A program made the translations under genes and the position numbers. Below are positions 42,316 through 50,485 of a stretch of 64,000 nucleotides of DNA, piece by piece; the stretch's first letter is position 1, and every line of letters begins with the position of its first letter. The notes beneath the pieces are model-generated. The model was not told where the DNA came from. It saw only the letters and a program-made list of their open reading frames with translations, and did not search any database. Origin of the DNA: Streptomyces glaucescens (GTDB taxonomy: Bacteria; Actinomycetota; Actinomycetes; Streptomycetales; Streptomycetaceae); NCBI RefSeq assembly GCF_000761215.1, contig NZ_CP009438.1:6490501-6554500 (forward strand), given 5' to 3'.

Positions 42316-43089
42316 TCAGCTGCGCTCCGGGTTGCGCCGGAGCAGATACGTGTCCATGATCCAGCCCTTGCGCTCCCGGGCCTCGGCCCGCAGCCGCTCG
42401 ATGCGGGGCGCGGCCTCGGCGATCGGGCCGGACACCGTGATCTCGTCCGGGGTGCCGAGGTAGGCGCCCCAGTAGATGTGGATGTCCTGGTCCGCGTACC
42501 GCCGGAAGGTCTGGTGGGCGTCGAGCATCACGACGACGTCGTCGACGCCCTCAGGGAAGCCCTCGGCGAGCCGCCGCCCGGTGGTGATCTGGACCGACCC
42601 GGCCACCCGGTTCAGCCCCGTCCGGTGCCGGGCGACCAGCGAGGAGACGCTGCTGATGCCCGGCACGACGTCGTACTCGAACGTCACGACGCCCCGGCCC
42701 AGCACCTCCTCCAGGATGCCCAGCGTGCTGTCGTACAGCGACGGGTCGCCCCACACCAGGAACGCGCCCGTCTCGTCCTCGCCCAGCTCGTCGACGATCA
42801 GCCGTTCGTAGATGCCGGCGCGGGCACTGCGCCAGTCCCCGACGGCCGGGGAGTACGCCGCACCGCCCGCGCGACGGTCCCGCTCCGGGTCGCGGGCCTC
42901 CACCACGCGATACGTCCCCTCCGGTACGTGCGTCTCCAGCATGTCCCGGCGCAGCCGGGTGAGGTCGGACTTCACCTCGCCCTTGTCCAGCAGGAAGAAC
43001 ACATCCGTGCCGCGCAGCGCCCGCACCGCCTGGAGGGTCAGCTGGTCGGGGTCGCCCGCGCCGATACCGATGACATGAATCTTTCGCAC
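42316..43089 (-). CDS. cobF: Precorrin-6A synthase (deacetylating), CobF
   Basis: A 257-residue methyltransferase of aerobic cobalamin synthesis, which methylates C-1 of precorrin-5 and releases acetate. It shows the tetrapyrrole methylase start KIHVIGIGAGDPDQLTLQAVRAL, the SAM loop FLVWGDPSLYDSTLGILEEV and VPGISSVSSLVARH, and the CobF-type end GWIMDTYLLRRNPE. It is followed upstream by a DUF309 gene on the same strand with a 63-bp gap. It is not clustered with cobK (33869). Confidence 0.95.
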   Translation of the reverse strand: MRKIHVIGIGAGDPDQLTLQAVRALRGTDVFFLLDKGEVKSDLTRLRRDMLETHVPEGTYRVVEARDPERDRRAGGAAYSPAVGDWRSARAGIYERLIVDELGEDETGAFLVWGDPSLYDSTLGILEEVLGRGVVTFEYDVVPGISSVSSLVARHRTGLNRVAGSVQITTGRRLAEGFPEGVDDVVVMLDAHQTFRRYADQDIHIYWGAYLGTPDEITVSGPIAEAAPRIERLRAEARERKGWIMDTYLLRRNPERS

Positions 43090-43152
43090 GCCCCGAGTCT
43101 GCCGTACGCCGCCCGCCGCGTGATCACCGCCCGGGCGATCGGAACCCGTCCG

Positions 43153-43716
43153 TCACGTCCCGTACAGCCGCGGGGCCCGCGCCCGGGCGTCCACCACCAC
43201 GGCGCCGCCGGCCCCGTCGCGACCGTCGGCACCCGCCTCCACGGCGTCCGCCAGCCCCCGGGCCCACGCCACCACACCGCCGAGATCCATGCCGTACGCT
43301 CCCGGCCGCCCGGAGACCGCCGTCCACTCCGCCACGGCGCCCGCACCCCGCCGCAGCAGCCGTGCCCCGCCGGTCACATTGCCGCGCGCCGCGTGCGTGA
43401 GCCCCACGGCACACTGGGCCAGCCCCCGCCACAGCGCCCGCTCCTCGTCGGGCCCCGACTTCCAGGCGTCCTCGAAGACCTCGTGCGCGTGGAACGGCTT
43501 CCCGGCGTCCAGCAGTGCCTGCGCCTGCGCCACGGTCTCCTCCGGAGTCCGCACCACCCCCTCCGGCTGCCGCTCCACCCCGGGCGATCCGTAGGGCAAC
43601 GGCCGCCCGAGCCCGTCCCGCGGCCGCGCGTTGCGCGCCCGCCCCTCGGCATCCCTGTCCCGAGCCCCGTCGGTCCGGCCCTGCGGGGTGCCGCTTCCGT
43701 GTCCCGTTCCACCCAT
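43153..43716 (-). CDS. DUF309 protein
   Basis: A 187-residue protein with the DUF309 core TVAQAQALLDAGKPFHAHEVFEDAWKSGPDEERALWRGLAQCAVGLTHAARGN, a small helical domain whose His/Glu residues (FHAHEVFEDAW) suggest a metal or hydrolytic site. The first 60 residues are Gly/Arg/Asp-rich and probably disordered. A possible longer start was rejected because it would run into the tRNA. It probably shares a transcript with cobF. Function is unknown. Confidence 0.85.
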   Translation of the reverse strand: MGGTGHGSGTPQGRTDGARDRDAEGRARNARPRDGLGRPLPYGSPGVERQPEGVVRTPEETVAQAQALLDAGKPFHAHEVFEDAWKSGPDEERALWRGLAQCAVGLTHAARGNVTGGARLLRRGAGAVAEWTAVSGRPGAYGMDLGGVVAWARGLADAVEAGADGRDGAGGAVVVDARARAPRLYGT

Positions 43717-43815
43717 ACGACGATTGTCCCGCCCGGTGCCCCCTTCGGCGCCGCCGGGCCCGTGGGGTAAAGTGCTGTCCGCGCGATCACGCGGGTCCAC
43801 CGCGCGACAGCGCAT

Positions 43816-43889
<74 letters not shown>

Positions 43890-43918
43890 CTGAAGCAACA
43901 CTTCATAGTCGCAGGTCG

Positions 43919-43950
43919 AAGGGCCTTTCTCGCACCGCGAGGGGGCCCTT
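43919..43950 (+). terminator. Terminator after tRNA-Pro copy 2
   Basis: The outer arms AAGGGCC/GGCCCTT and inner stem CTCGC-ACC-GCGAG form a hairpin starting about 30 bases after the tRNA end. Confidence 0.75.
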
Positions 43951-44012
43951 GATCATGTTCCGGGCGCGCGTCTCATGTGTGGGCACCGGTCCCGGATGAC
44001 CAAACAACGGAC

Positions 44013-45041
44013 TCACGGTGCGGAACCGGAACTGTGCTGACGGAGTTCCAGCGGTCTCAGGACGCCCGCGCCGGCCGGGTGGTGACGGGCATGGGCGCTG
44101 GTGGCGTCGATCGCCGCTCTCGCCGCCCGTTCGATCAGCGAGATGCCGTCCCGCTCGGACGCGTTGCCGCTGCTGAGCACCGAGACCAGGTACCGGCGCC
44201 CGTGCAGCGTGACCTGTCCGATGCTGTTGATGACCCACCGTCCGGTCGTGGTGCGCTGCAGCCAGCCGTTCTTGAGCGACCACCGGGGGGATGCGGCCGA
44301 CACCCCCCAGTCCTGGCCTTCCTCGATGTCGCCCATCAGCTCCCGGACATAGGCCTTGGACTCCGGGTCCAGCCCCTCCCGCGTGCGCGCGGCCTCCGTC
44401 GCACAGTGGTGGAAGATGCACCGCAGCAGCCGGACCTGGTCCGTCGCTGTCGTTCGGGTGAGGCCCCAGTGGTTGCCGGGGCCGCCATGGGTCGAGGAGA
44501 GCCCCAGCCGTTCGTTCGCCGCGTCGAGGCCTTCTCCCTTGCCGATCACCCGCCACAGGAGGTTCGCCGCGTCGTTGTCGCTCGTCCTGATCATCGCCTC
44601 GGCGGCCCGGCGCTCCCCGGCCGTCAGGTCGCGGCCCTGGTCCTGCGCCTGGAGCAGCAGTGCCACGAGGATGTTCACCTTGCTGATGCTCGCCGTGGTG
44701 AACCACGCGTCGCCCCGGTAGGACGCGATCCTCGGGTCGGCGCTGTTCACGTCGAGCACGGCCACCGCCAACCGGGCGTCACCGCCCATCAGTACCGGCT
44801 CGAGCGACCGCGCGAGGGCCACGCCGAGGTCGGTCGACGGTGGCCCCGCCATCGCGTCGGCCGGCGCATTGCTCCGCGGGAGCGACGGCTGCACCTCGTC
44901 GGACGGGCCGGCCGAAGAACAGGCGGTGAGCGACGCGATGACCACGGCGGTGGCGCAGGCCGTCAGGGCGTGCGGGCGGAGGAAGGCGCAACGGGGTCTG
45001 CTGGACTCCTGATACGCCTTGTCGGGCTGTCCCTCAGGCAT
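44013..45041 (-). CDS. Lipoprotein with class A beta-lactamase fold
   Basis: A 342-residue exported serine hydrolase. A signal peptide ends in the lipobox LTAC (Cys41). The class A motifs are S118-I-S-K121, S154-D155-N156 and K257-N258-G259, with Asn in place of the usual Thr/Ser of KTG. No clear omega-loop Glu was recognised. It may therefore be a poor beta-lactamase or a DD-peptidase-like/penicillin-binding paralogue. It lies just beyond the tRNA and its terminator, on the opposite strand, and stands alone. A palindromic sequence at 45092-45109 lies upstream. Confidence 0.85.
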   Translation of the reverse strand: MPEGQPDKAYQESSRPRCAFLRPHALTACATAVVIASLTACSSAGPSDEVQPSLPRSNAPADAMAGPPSTDLGVALARSLEPVLMGGDARLAVAVLDVNSADPRIASYRGDAWFTTASISKVNILVALLLQAQDQGRDLTAGERRAAEAMIRTSDNDAANLLWRVIGKGEGLDAANERLGLSSTHGGPGNHWGLTRTTATDQVRLLRCIFHHCATEAARTREGLDPESKAYVRELMGDIEEGQDWGVSAASPRWSLKNGWLQRTTTGRWVINSIGQVTLHGRRYLVSVLSSGNASERDGISLIERAARAAIDATSAHARHHPAGAGVLRPLELRQHSSGSAP

Positions 45042-45091
45042 AGCCGGCAGGCCTCGCTGTTCCTGAGCGAGAAGGGGATGGGCCAGATAAA

Positions 45092-45109
45092 TATGACATA
45101 CCGGTCATA
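45092..45109. promoter_or_regulatory. Inverted repeat upstream of the beta-lactamase-like gene
   Basis: TATGAC and GTCATA are exact inverted arms around six bases (ATACCG), 51 bp upstream of the lipoprotein start. AT-rich sequence directly next to it could form a -10 region. The regulator is unknown. Confidence 0.4.
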
Positions 45110-45333
45110 GGCGCGGTGATCAACGGCGCGGCAGGCGTGTCGTCGGGTGCGAACGCCGGGAATGCCTGGCGCGACCAGGGGCGCCACCGCAGCGGCACCA
45201 CCGGCCGCCGCCACAGGTGAGGGCTGTCCGGTGCCGGTGGCTCCCCAACCCCGTGCCGGCCCCTCATCGCGCGGCAGCGGGACGCCGCGCCGCGGACGCC
45301 CCGCCGTCATCGTTGCCGCGGACGGCCTCTCGC

Positions 45334-45768
45334 TCAGTCGAGGCAGAACTCGTTGCCCTCGATGTCCTGCATGACGATGCACGCGTCGGTGCCGTCGTAG
45401 AGGACCTGCACGCGTACCGCGCCGAACGGGAGCAGGCGTGCGCACTCGGCCTCGAGCGCGGCCAGGCGCTCTTCCCCCACGAGCCCGGTGGCGACCCGCA
45501 CGTCCAGGTGCACCCGGTTCTTGACGACCTTGCCTTCGGGGACGCGCTGGAAGAACAGTCTCGGGCCCACCCCCGTGGGATCGCAGCACGCGAACCAGGC
45601 GCCCCGGTCCTCGGGGGCCCGGGAGCGGTGGTAGTCGTCCCAGGTGGCGAACTCCGCCGGGGGCGGCGGTACGACGTACCCCAGCACCTCGCACCAGAAG
45701 CGGGCCAGCCGCTCGGGGTCCGCGCAGTCGAAGGTGACTTGGAACTGCTTGATCGATGTCGATGACAT
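45334..45768 (-). CDS. VOC-family (glyoxalase-like) protein
   Basis: A 144-residue single VOC module pair: IKQFQVTFDCADPERLARFWCEVLGY at the start, RLFFQRVPEGKVVKNRVHLDVRV in the middle and VLYDGTDACIVMQDIEGNEFCLD at the end. These are typical of the small glyoxalase/bleomycin-resistance-like proteins of Streptomyces. Putative metal ligands include His in NRVHLDV and Glu in EGNEFCL. It is monocistronic. Function is unknown. Confidence 0.9.
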   Translation of the reverse strand: MSSTSIKQFQVTFDCADPERLARFWCEVLGYVVPPPPAEFATWDDYHRSRAPEDRGAWFACCDPTGVGPRLFFQRVPEGKVVKNRVHLDVRVATGLVGEERLAALEAECARLLPFGAVRVQVLYDGTDACIVMQDIEGNEFCLD

Positions 45769-46026
45769 CGGCGCACCCTAGCAAGGGCCACCGGCACGGC
45801 CCGTGTCGCTGCCGGACGAGCGCCCTGACCTGTGACTCGCCGCCCAGTGCCCGTCGCAGACCTTCGGTCCGAAGGGAATCGGCTTGCGTCGGCCACTCCT
45901 CCGCGCCGGCCGGCGCCGTGCGGGGGACGTGGCCCGCCCGGGCGCGCGGCCCGCCGTGATTCGCCCACCGCCAGAGGGGTACCTGCGGCGGGGTACGACG
46001 ACGCACGCGCACCACCGGAGGTACCC

Positions 46027-46224
46027 ATGGGCAAGCTGGGCGACATGATGAACAAGGCCAAGCAGATGGCCAAGGGCCACCCCGACCAGGCGGACAAGGG
46101 CGTGTCCGGCGCCGAGCGCATGGTCGACGACCGGACCGGCAACAAGTACGACGCCAAGACCGACAAGGCCGCCGACACGGTGCGGCGTTCCTACCGGGAA
46201 GGCGGCGGCACGCCGGAGCGCTGA
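46027..46224 (+). CDS. MT0933-like small antitoxin-type protein
   Basis: A 65-residue, highly charged protein reading MGKLGDMMNKAKQMAKGHPD and then DRTGNKYDAKTDKAAD. It matches the MT0933 antitoxin-like family (PF14013) that is widespread in actinomycetes. The ATG at 46027 follows CCGGAGG. No toxin gene is adjacent, so a toxin-antitoxin role is not supported by context here. A strong terminator follows immediately. The upstream extension of the frame is Arg/Pro-rich and not coding. Confidence 0.88.
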   Translation: MGKLGDMMNKAKQMAKGHPDQADKGVSGAERMVDDRTGNKYDAKTDKAADTVRRSYREGGGTPER

Positions 46225-46236
46225 CCCCGGACGCAC

Positions 46237-46269
46237 GCTTCCCGCTCCCGGCCACCGGGGGCGGGAAGC
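46237..46269. terminator. Terminator after the MT0933-like gene
   Basis: A 15-bp stem with one G-T pair, arms starting GCTTCCCGC and ending GCGGGAAGC, around a three-base loop. It lies 13 bp after the stop and before the convergent MFS gene. Confidence 0.85.
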
Positions 46270-46332
46270 GCCTGTCCGGCCACGGCCGGTGGTCCGGCCG
46301 GCCACCCGGCCGGAGCCGGCCGGACCGCGCCG

Positions 46333-47805
46333 TCACCCGCTCCCTGTCTCCTTCGGCACCCACCGCACGGCCAGCACCCCGAGTGCCAGGCACAGCACGC
46401 TCGCCACGCCGATCGCCCAGTGCATGCCGGTGACGAAGGCGCGCTCGGCCTCGGCGGCCGCGGTGGCGGGCAGGCCCGGGGTGTCCAGGGTCTCGTCGAG
46501 GGTGTCGGCCACGCCGGGGCCGGTCAGCCGGAAGCACAGGGCCGCGAGCGAGCCGAGCAGCGAGATGCCGAGGGCGTTGCCGAGTTCGTTGCTGGTCTCG
46601 GCGAGGGAGGCGGCCGATCCGGCGCGTGCCGCGGGGACCGCCGCGACCGCCGTGTCCGCCACCAGGCTGAAGGAGAGGCCGTAGCCGACGCCGGTGACGA
46701 CGGAGGAGGCGATGAACGCCGCCACACCCTGACCGGTGGTCGTCAGCAGGAGGAGCAGCAGACCGCCGCCCATGAAGAAGTGCGAGGCGATGAGCGCCGA
46801 GCGCTTGCCGATCCGGTCCACCACGCCGCCGGCGCCGATGCAGGCGGTGGTCAGGACGGCCGCGCCGGGCAGCGCCAGCAGGGCCGCCGCCAGGACGCCG
46901 TAACCGAGGACCGACTGGAGGTAGACGCCGGTGAGGTAGCCCGCCGCCGCCCAGGCGACCAGGGACAGCAGTCCGGTGAGGATCGCCACGGAGAAGACCC
47001 GGTCCCGGAAGAGCCGCAGGTCGACCAGCGGGTGGTCGACAGTGAGCTGCCGGTGTGCGAACCAGGCCAGGAGGGCGACACCGGCGAGTGCGCAGCCGGC
47101 CCGGGTGGCGGTCGGGCCCTCCGCCGCGGCGGTCTTCACCGCGTACACCGTCAGCAGGATGCCGGCGGCGGACAGGGCGACGCCGAGGGCGTCGACGCGG
47201 CCGGGACCGCAGACGCGCACCTCACGCAGCAGGAACGGGGCGAGGGCGACGAAGACGACGACGACCGGGATGTTGATGAGGAAGACGGAGCCCCAGGCGA
47301 ACCTGCTGAGCAGCAGGCCGCCGATCACCGGGCCGGCCGCGAAGCCCGCGGCGAAGGTGGCCGCGAAGACGCCGATGGCCCGGGAGCGCTGCCGCGGGTC
47401 GGGGAAGAGGCTGCCGACGATCGCGAGACCGGAGGGCAGCAGGGTCGCGCCGCCCAGGCCCATCAGCACCCGGCAGGCGATGAGCAGTTCGGGACTCGGT
47501 GAGAGGGCGGCGCCCGCCGAGCCGAGGCCGAAGACGACGGCGCCGCCCAGCAGGAAGCGGAGTCTGCCGTAGCGGTCGCCGAGGTTGCCGAAGGCGATGA
47601 GCAGGGACGAGACCACGAAGCCGTAGCTGTCCAGGATCCACAGCGCCTGGTCGGTGCCCGGGGTGAGGGCGGAGGTGATGCCCGGCATCGCGAGGTAGAG
47701 GACGGAGCCGTCCATCGCGACGAGCGCGACGGGGCCGAGGACGATGAGCAGTCCCAGCCGGGCCCGTCGGCCGGCTCGTTCCGCGGCTAAGTCGAGGGAG
47801 GACAC
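46333..47805 (-). CDS. MFS drug exporter, DHA2 (14-helix) family
   Basis: A 490-residue membrane pump. It has the family start VLGPVALVAMDGSVLYLAMPGITSALTPG, the motif LGDRYGRLRFLLGGAVVFGLGSAGAALSPS and the antiporter motif C region ATFAAGFAAGPVIGGLL, all typical of EmrB/QacA-like proton-drug antiporters, with about 14 segments. It is divergent from a TetR regulator with four operator-like boxes between. Drug- or metabolite-induced efflux under TetR repression is likely. Confidence 0.93.
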   Translation of the reverse strand: MSSLDLAAERAGRRARLGLLIVLGPVALVAMDGSVLYLAMPGITSALTPGTDQALWILDSYGFVVSSLLIAFGNLGDRYGRLRFLLGGAVVFGLGSAGAALSPSPELLIACRVLMGLGGATLLPSGLAIVGSLFPDPRQRSRAIGVFAATFAAGFAAGPVIGGLLLSRFAWGSVFLINIPVVVVFVALAPFLLREVRVCGPGRVDALGVALSAAGILLTVYAVKTAAAEGPTATRAGCALAGVALLAWFAHRQLTVDHPLVDLRLFRDRVFSVAILTGLLSLVAWAAAGYLTGVYLQSVLGYGVLAAALLALPGAAVLTTACIGAGGVVDRIGKRSALIASHFFMGGGLLLLLLTTTGQGVAAFIASSVVTGVGYGLSFSLVADTAVAAVPAARAGSAASLAETSNELGNALGISLLGSLAALCFRLTGPGVADTLDETLDTPGLPATAAAEAERAFVTGMHWAIGVASVLCLALGVLAVRWVPKETGSG

Positions 47806-47918
47806 GGGGGCGACCTTTCGGGAGGGAGGACGAGGGGGCGAAGGGGCGGCGTGCGGCGGCCCGCGGCACGGGTGTACCGGTGCGGCCCGTCGGTTGCTCG
47901 GCCCGCCGGCCCTTCGAC

Positions 47919-48002
47919 GCGTACGCCGTACGCGGGCGGCGCGTACGGCGTACGCTAGCCCTCGGCGTGCGGTGTACGCAAGGGTGTGCGTGCGGTGTAC
48001 GC
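47919..48002. promoter_or_regulatory. Four 15-bp TetR operator-like boxes
   Basis: Boxes start at 47919 (GCGTACGCCGTACGC), 47941 (GCGTACGGCGTACGC), 47965 and 47988 (both GCGTGCGGTGTACGC). The first two are exact reverse complements of each other. Centres are 22-24 bp apart, about two helical turns, so bound dimers would line up on one face. They fill the promoter region between the MFS pump and the TetR gene. Confidence 0.75.
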
Positions 48003-48024
48003 AAACCGCCGGTTAGACTGCGCC

Positions 48025-48675
48025 ATGGCCATCGACAAGCAGCCCCGGCAAGCGAGTTCACCGGGCCTGTCGCGGGACGTCATCGTGGCGGCCGCGCTGC
48101 GCGTCGCCGATGCCGAGGGCGTCGCCGCGCTCTCGATGCGGCGCCTCGCCACCGAGCTGGACTCGGGAGTCATGTCCCTCTACCGGCACGTGGCGAACAA
48201 GGACGCCCTGCTCACCGCGATCACCCAGGCGGCGTGCGACGAGCACCCGTATCCCGACCCCGCCCCGGACGACTGGCGGGAGGCGATGCGGCTCGCGGCG
48301 CGGCTGGACTGGGAGGTGTACTGCGCCCACCCCTGGGCGCTGGTGACCTCCAGCTCCGCCCGGCACTTCTCCGACACCACCTGCCTCGACTGGATGGTGG
48401 ACGCCCTCGCGGGGCTCACCGACGACCCCGATCTCGCGCGGTCGTTCGCGATCGCCGTGTGGTCGTACGTGCAGGGCGTGTGCATCCAGCACGTGGCGCA
48501 GCAACTGCTGCCCGGCGGGGACGAGCGGGAGCAGTCACCGCTGCGCGCCACCGAGGCGGACTTCGAGACGGGGCTGGAGACCCTGCTCGACGGGATGGAG
48601 CAGCGGGCGCTCCGTACCGCGCCGTCCCGGGCGCCGCGCACCTTCTCCGCACCCGGCGGCCGGCCGCCCGCCTGA
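48025..48675 (+). CDS. TetR-family transcriptional regulator
   Basis: A 216-residue repressor. The helix-turn-helix reads SRDVIVAAALRVADAEGVAALSMRRLATELDSGVMSLYRHVANKDALLTAITQAA; the rest is the helical ligand domain of the TetR_C class seen in drug-pump repressors. The ATG at 48025 is preferred to an upstream in-frame start lying inside an operator box. It is divergent from the MFS pump and likely represses both genes through the boxes at 47919-48002. Confidence 0.92.
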   Translation: MAIDKQPRQASSPGLSRDVIVAAALRVADAEGVAALSMRRLATELDSGVMSLYRHVANKDALLTAITQAACDEHPYPDPAPDDWREAMRLAARLDWEVYCAHPWALVTSSSARHFSDTTCLDWMVDALAGLTDDPDLARSFAIAVWSYVQGVCIQHVAQQLLPGGDEREQSPLRATEADFETGLETLLDGMEQRALRTAPSRAPRTFSAPGGRPPA

Positions 48676-48769
48676 CCAGGCGCACGCGCAACCGGCCGCG
48701 GGGCGACGCGAGCTGACGGTGGATCAGCGGGCCGGGAAGGGCGCGGCGCGGCGGGCCGCGGGGCCGGTC

Positions 48770-49183
48770 AGGGACGTACCAGGAGCTGGAGCCGAAGGTG
48801 CAGCGCGAGGCGCGGCAGACGGGGGCGCCGTACTCGACGGGGCGGCCGGTGTCGTCGTAGGCGGTGCGCTCCATGGTGAGCAGCGCCGCGCCCACCGGCT
48901 CGTCGAGCAGGGCCGCCTCCTCCGCCGCGCGCAGCGGGCGCCCACGGCCCGGCGGGCGCTGTGCGAGGTGAGTCCCGCGGCGCGCGGCATGCGGTACAGG
49001 CCGGTCGTCGTCAGCCGGCCGGTGTCCAGGTCGAGCAGGCCGGGCGGCGGGAAGTCGCACAGGCGCGCCACCGGCCGGCCGAATCCTGTCCGGCGCCCCG
49101 CAGGTCTCATAGAGGCTGCTCGGTTCGAGCGGGCGGCGGACCTGGCGGTGCACGACCCGGGTGCCGACGCCGCGGCGCACCAG
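48770..49183 (-). pseudogene. Decayed GntR/UTRA-family regulator
   Basis: Pieces of a GntR-HutC regulator lie in order on the minus strand but in different frames. LVRRGVGTRVVHRQVRRPLEPSSLYE comes first (end of the DNA-binding domain). LLDLDTGRLTTTGLYRMPRA and AGLTSHSARRAVGAR follow after a frame shift. Back in the first frame are RAAEEAALLDEPVGAALLTM and ERTAYDDTGRPVEYG. The DNA-binding helix-turn-helix and part of the effector domain are missing. It is divergent from the inositol-type ABC operon, the usual place for the local repressor of such an operon. Confidence 0.75.
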
Positions 49184-49220
49184 AGGGCTTGTCCATACAT
49201 TCGGACCTGATCGTGAAATG

Positions 49221-49242
49221 ATGTCTTGACAAACCATTGACA
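49221..49242 (+). promoter_or_regulatory. Operator/promoter of the inositol-type ABC operon
   Basis: ATGTCTTGACAA (49221-49232) contains TGTC-TT-GACA and matches the TTGTCAGGACAA palindrome upstream of the LacI gene (57446-57457) in all but the first base and the two centre bases. TTGACA occurs at 49226 and again 11 bp later at 49237, either of which may serve as a -35. Binding by the LacI regulator is inferred. Confidence 0.55.
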
Positions 49243-49272
49243 GCGGGCCCGTCAGGGGATGGAATCCGGTCT

Positions 49273-49418
49273 CGACGCAAGAGCCGCAAGCCGCACGCAG
49301 CCGCAAGGCCGCAAGGCAGCACAGCCGCACAACGGAACAGCCCCAAGGCAGAACAGCCCCAGGCGCAGCACCGCAGGCGCAACAGCCCCAACGCGAAACA
49401 GCCGCAAGGCAAGAGCCG
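49273..49418 (+). other. T-free 146-nt leader with short imperfect repeats
   Basis: No thymine occurs on the plus strand over these 146 bases. The tract is made of imperfect A/C/G units such as AGCCGCAAG and AACAGCCCCAAGGC. It lies between the promoter region and the binding-protein start at 49451, so it would form a U-free, C-rich 5' leader with little pairing capacity. The open frames crossing it are low-complexity and not considered genes. Confidence 0.7.
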
Positions 49419-49450
49419 TGCTTCCCCCGTCGCACAGTGAGGTGCAGGAA

Positions 49451-50485
49451 ATGGACCGCACTCCTCGGGACCGCTCGTCCCGCTCCCGCTCCCGCAGCAC
49501 CACCTCAGCCCTGGCCGTGGCAGCGGTCGCGGCCCTGGCCCTCGCCGGCTGCTCCAGCGGATCCGGCGGCAAGAAGGCCGAGGAGTCTGCGCAGGGCGCC
49601 GCCGCGGGCAAGGCCTCCACCCCCCGGATGACGGTCGCCCTGATCACCCACCAGTCACCCGGCGACACCTTCTGGGACATCGTCCGCAAGGGGGCGGAGG
49701 CCGCCGCCGCCAAGGACAACATCAAGCTGGTCTACTCGGCAGACCCGGGCGCGGGCAACCAGGCCGGCCTGGTGCAGAACGCGATCGACCAGAAGGTCGA
49801 CGGCATCGCCGTCACCCTCGCCAAGCCGGACGCCCTCAAGGACGCGGTGAGCAGGGCGAAGGTGGCCGGTATACCCGTGGTCGGCCTCAACTCCGGTGTC
49901 AGCGAGTGGCGCGAGCTCGGGCTCCTGGAGTTCTTCGGGCAGGACGAGACCGTGGCCGGTGAGGCGCTCGGCAAGCGGCTGAACGAGTCCGGCGCCGCAA
50001 AGGCCGTCTGCGTCATCCAGGAACAGGGCAACATCGGCCTCACCCAGCGCTGCGACGGCGTACGGAAGACCTTCTCCGGCGACACGGAGACCCTGTACGT
50101 CAACGGCACCGACATGCCCTCGGTGAAGTCCACCATCACCGCGAAGCTCAAGGAGGACGACGCCGTCGACTACGTCGTCACCCTCGGCGCGCCCTTCGCG
50201 CTGACGGCGGCGCAGTCGGTGGCGGAGGCCGGGAGCAAGGCGAGGATCGCCACCTTCGACCTCAACAAGCAGCTCACCGGCGCCATCGCCGACGGCCGCG
50301 TCGAGTTCGCCGTCGACCAGCAGCCCTACCTCCAGGGCTACCTGGCGGTCGATTCCCTGTGGCTCTACGAGAACAACGGCAACTACAGCGGCGGCGGCGA
50401 GCAGCCCGTGCTGACCGGCCCGGCGTTCGTCGACAAGTCGAACGTCGGCCGGGTCGCCGGGTTCGCCGCCAAGGGAACCCGGTGA
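49451..50485 (+). CDS. Ribose/inositol-type ABC transporter substrate-binding lipoprotein
   Basis: A 344-residue lipoprotein of the periplasmic-binding-protein type 4 (RbsB-like) family. The signal ends in the lipobox ALAGCS. The mature protein includes VALITHQSPGDTFWDIVRKGAEAAA, DGIAVTLAKPDAL and GIPVVGLNSGVS. The ATG at 49451 has AGGAA upstream. It is the first gene of an operon with a permease, an ATPase and an IolE-like isomerase, so the substrate is probably an inositol or related sugar alcohol (inference). Confidence 0.93.
   Translation: MDRTPRDRSSRSRSRSTTSALAVAAVAALALAGCSSGSGGKKAEESAQGAAAGKASTPRMTVALITHQSPGDTFWDIVRKGAEAAAAKDNIKLVYSADPGAGNQAGLVQNAIDQKVDGIAVTLAKPDALKDAVSRAKVAGIPVVGLNSGVSEWRELGLLEFFGQDETVAGEALGKRLNESGAAKAVCVIQEQGNIGLTQRCDGVRKTFSGDTETLYVNGTDMPSVKSTITAKLKEDDAVDYVVTLGAPFALTAAQSVAEAGSKARIATFDLNKQLTGAIADGRVEFAVDQQPYLQGYLAVDSLWLYENNGNYSGGGEQPVLTGPAFVDKSNVGRVAGFAAKGTR

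Noticed and set aside
46027-46224. Toxin-antitoxin module
   Set aside because: The small protein resembles MT0933 antitoxins, but no toxin gene is adjacent on either side.
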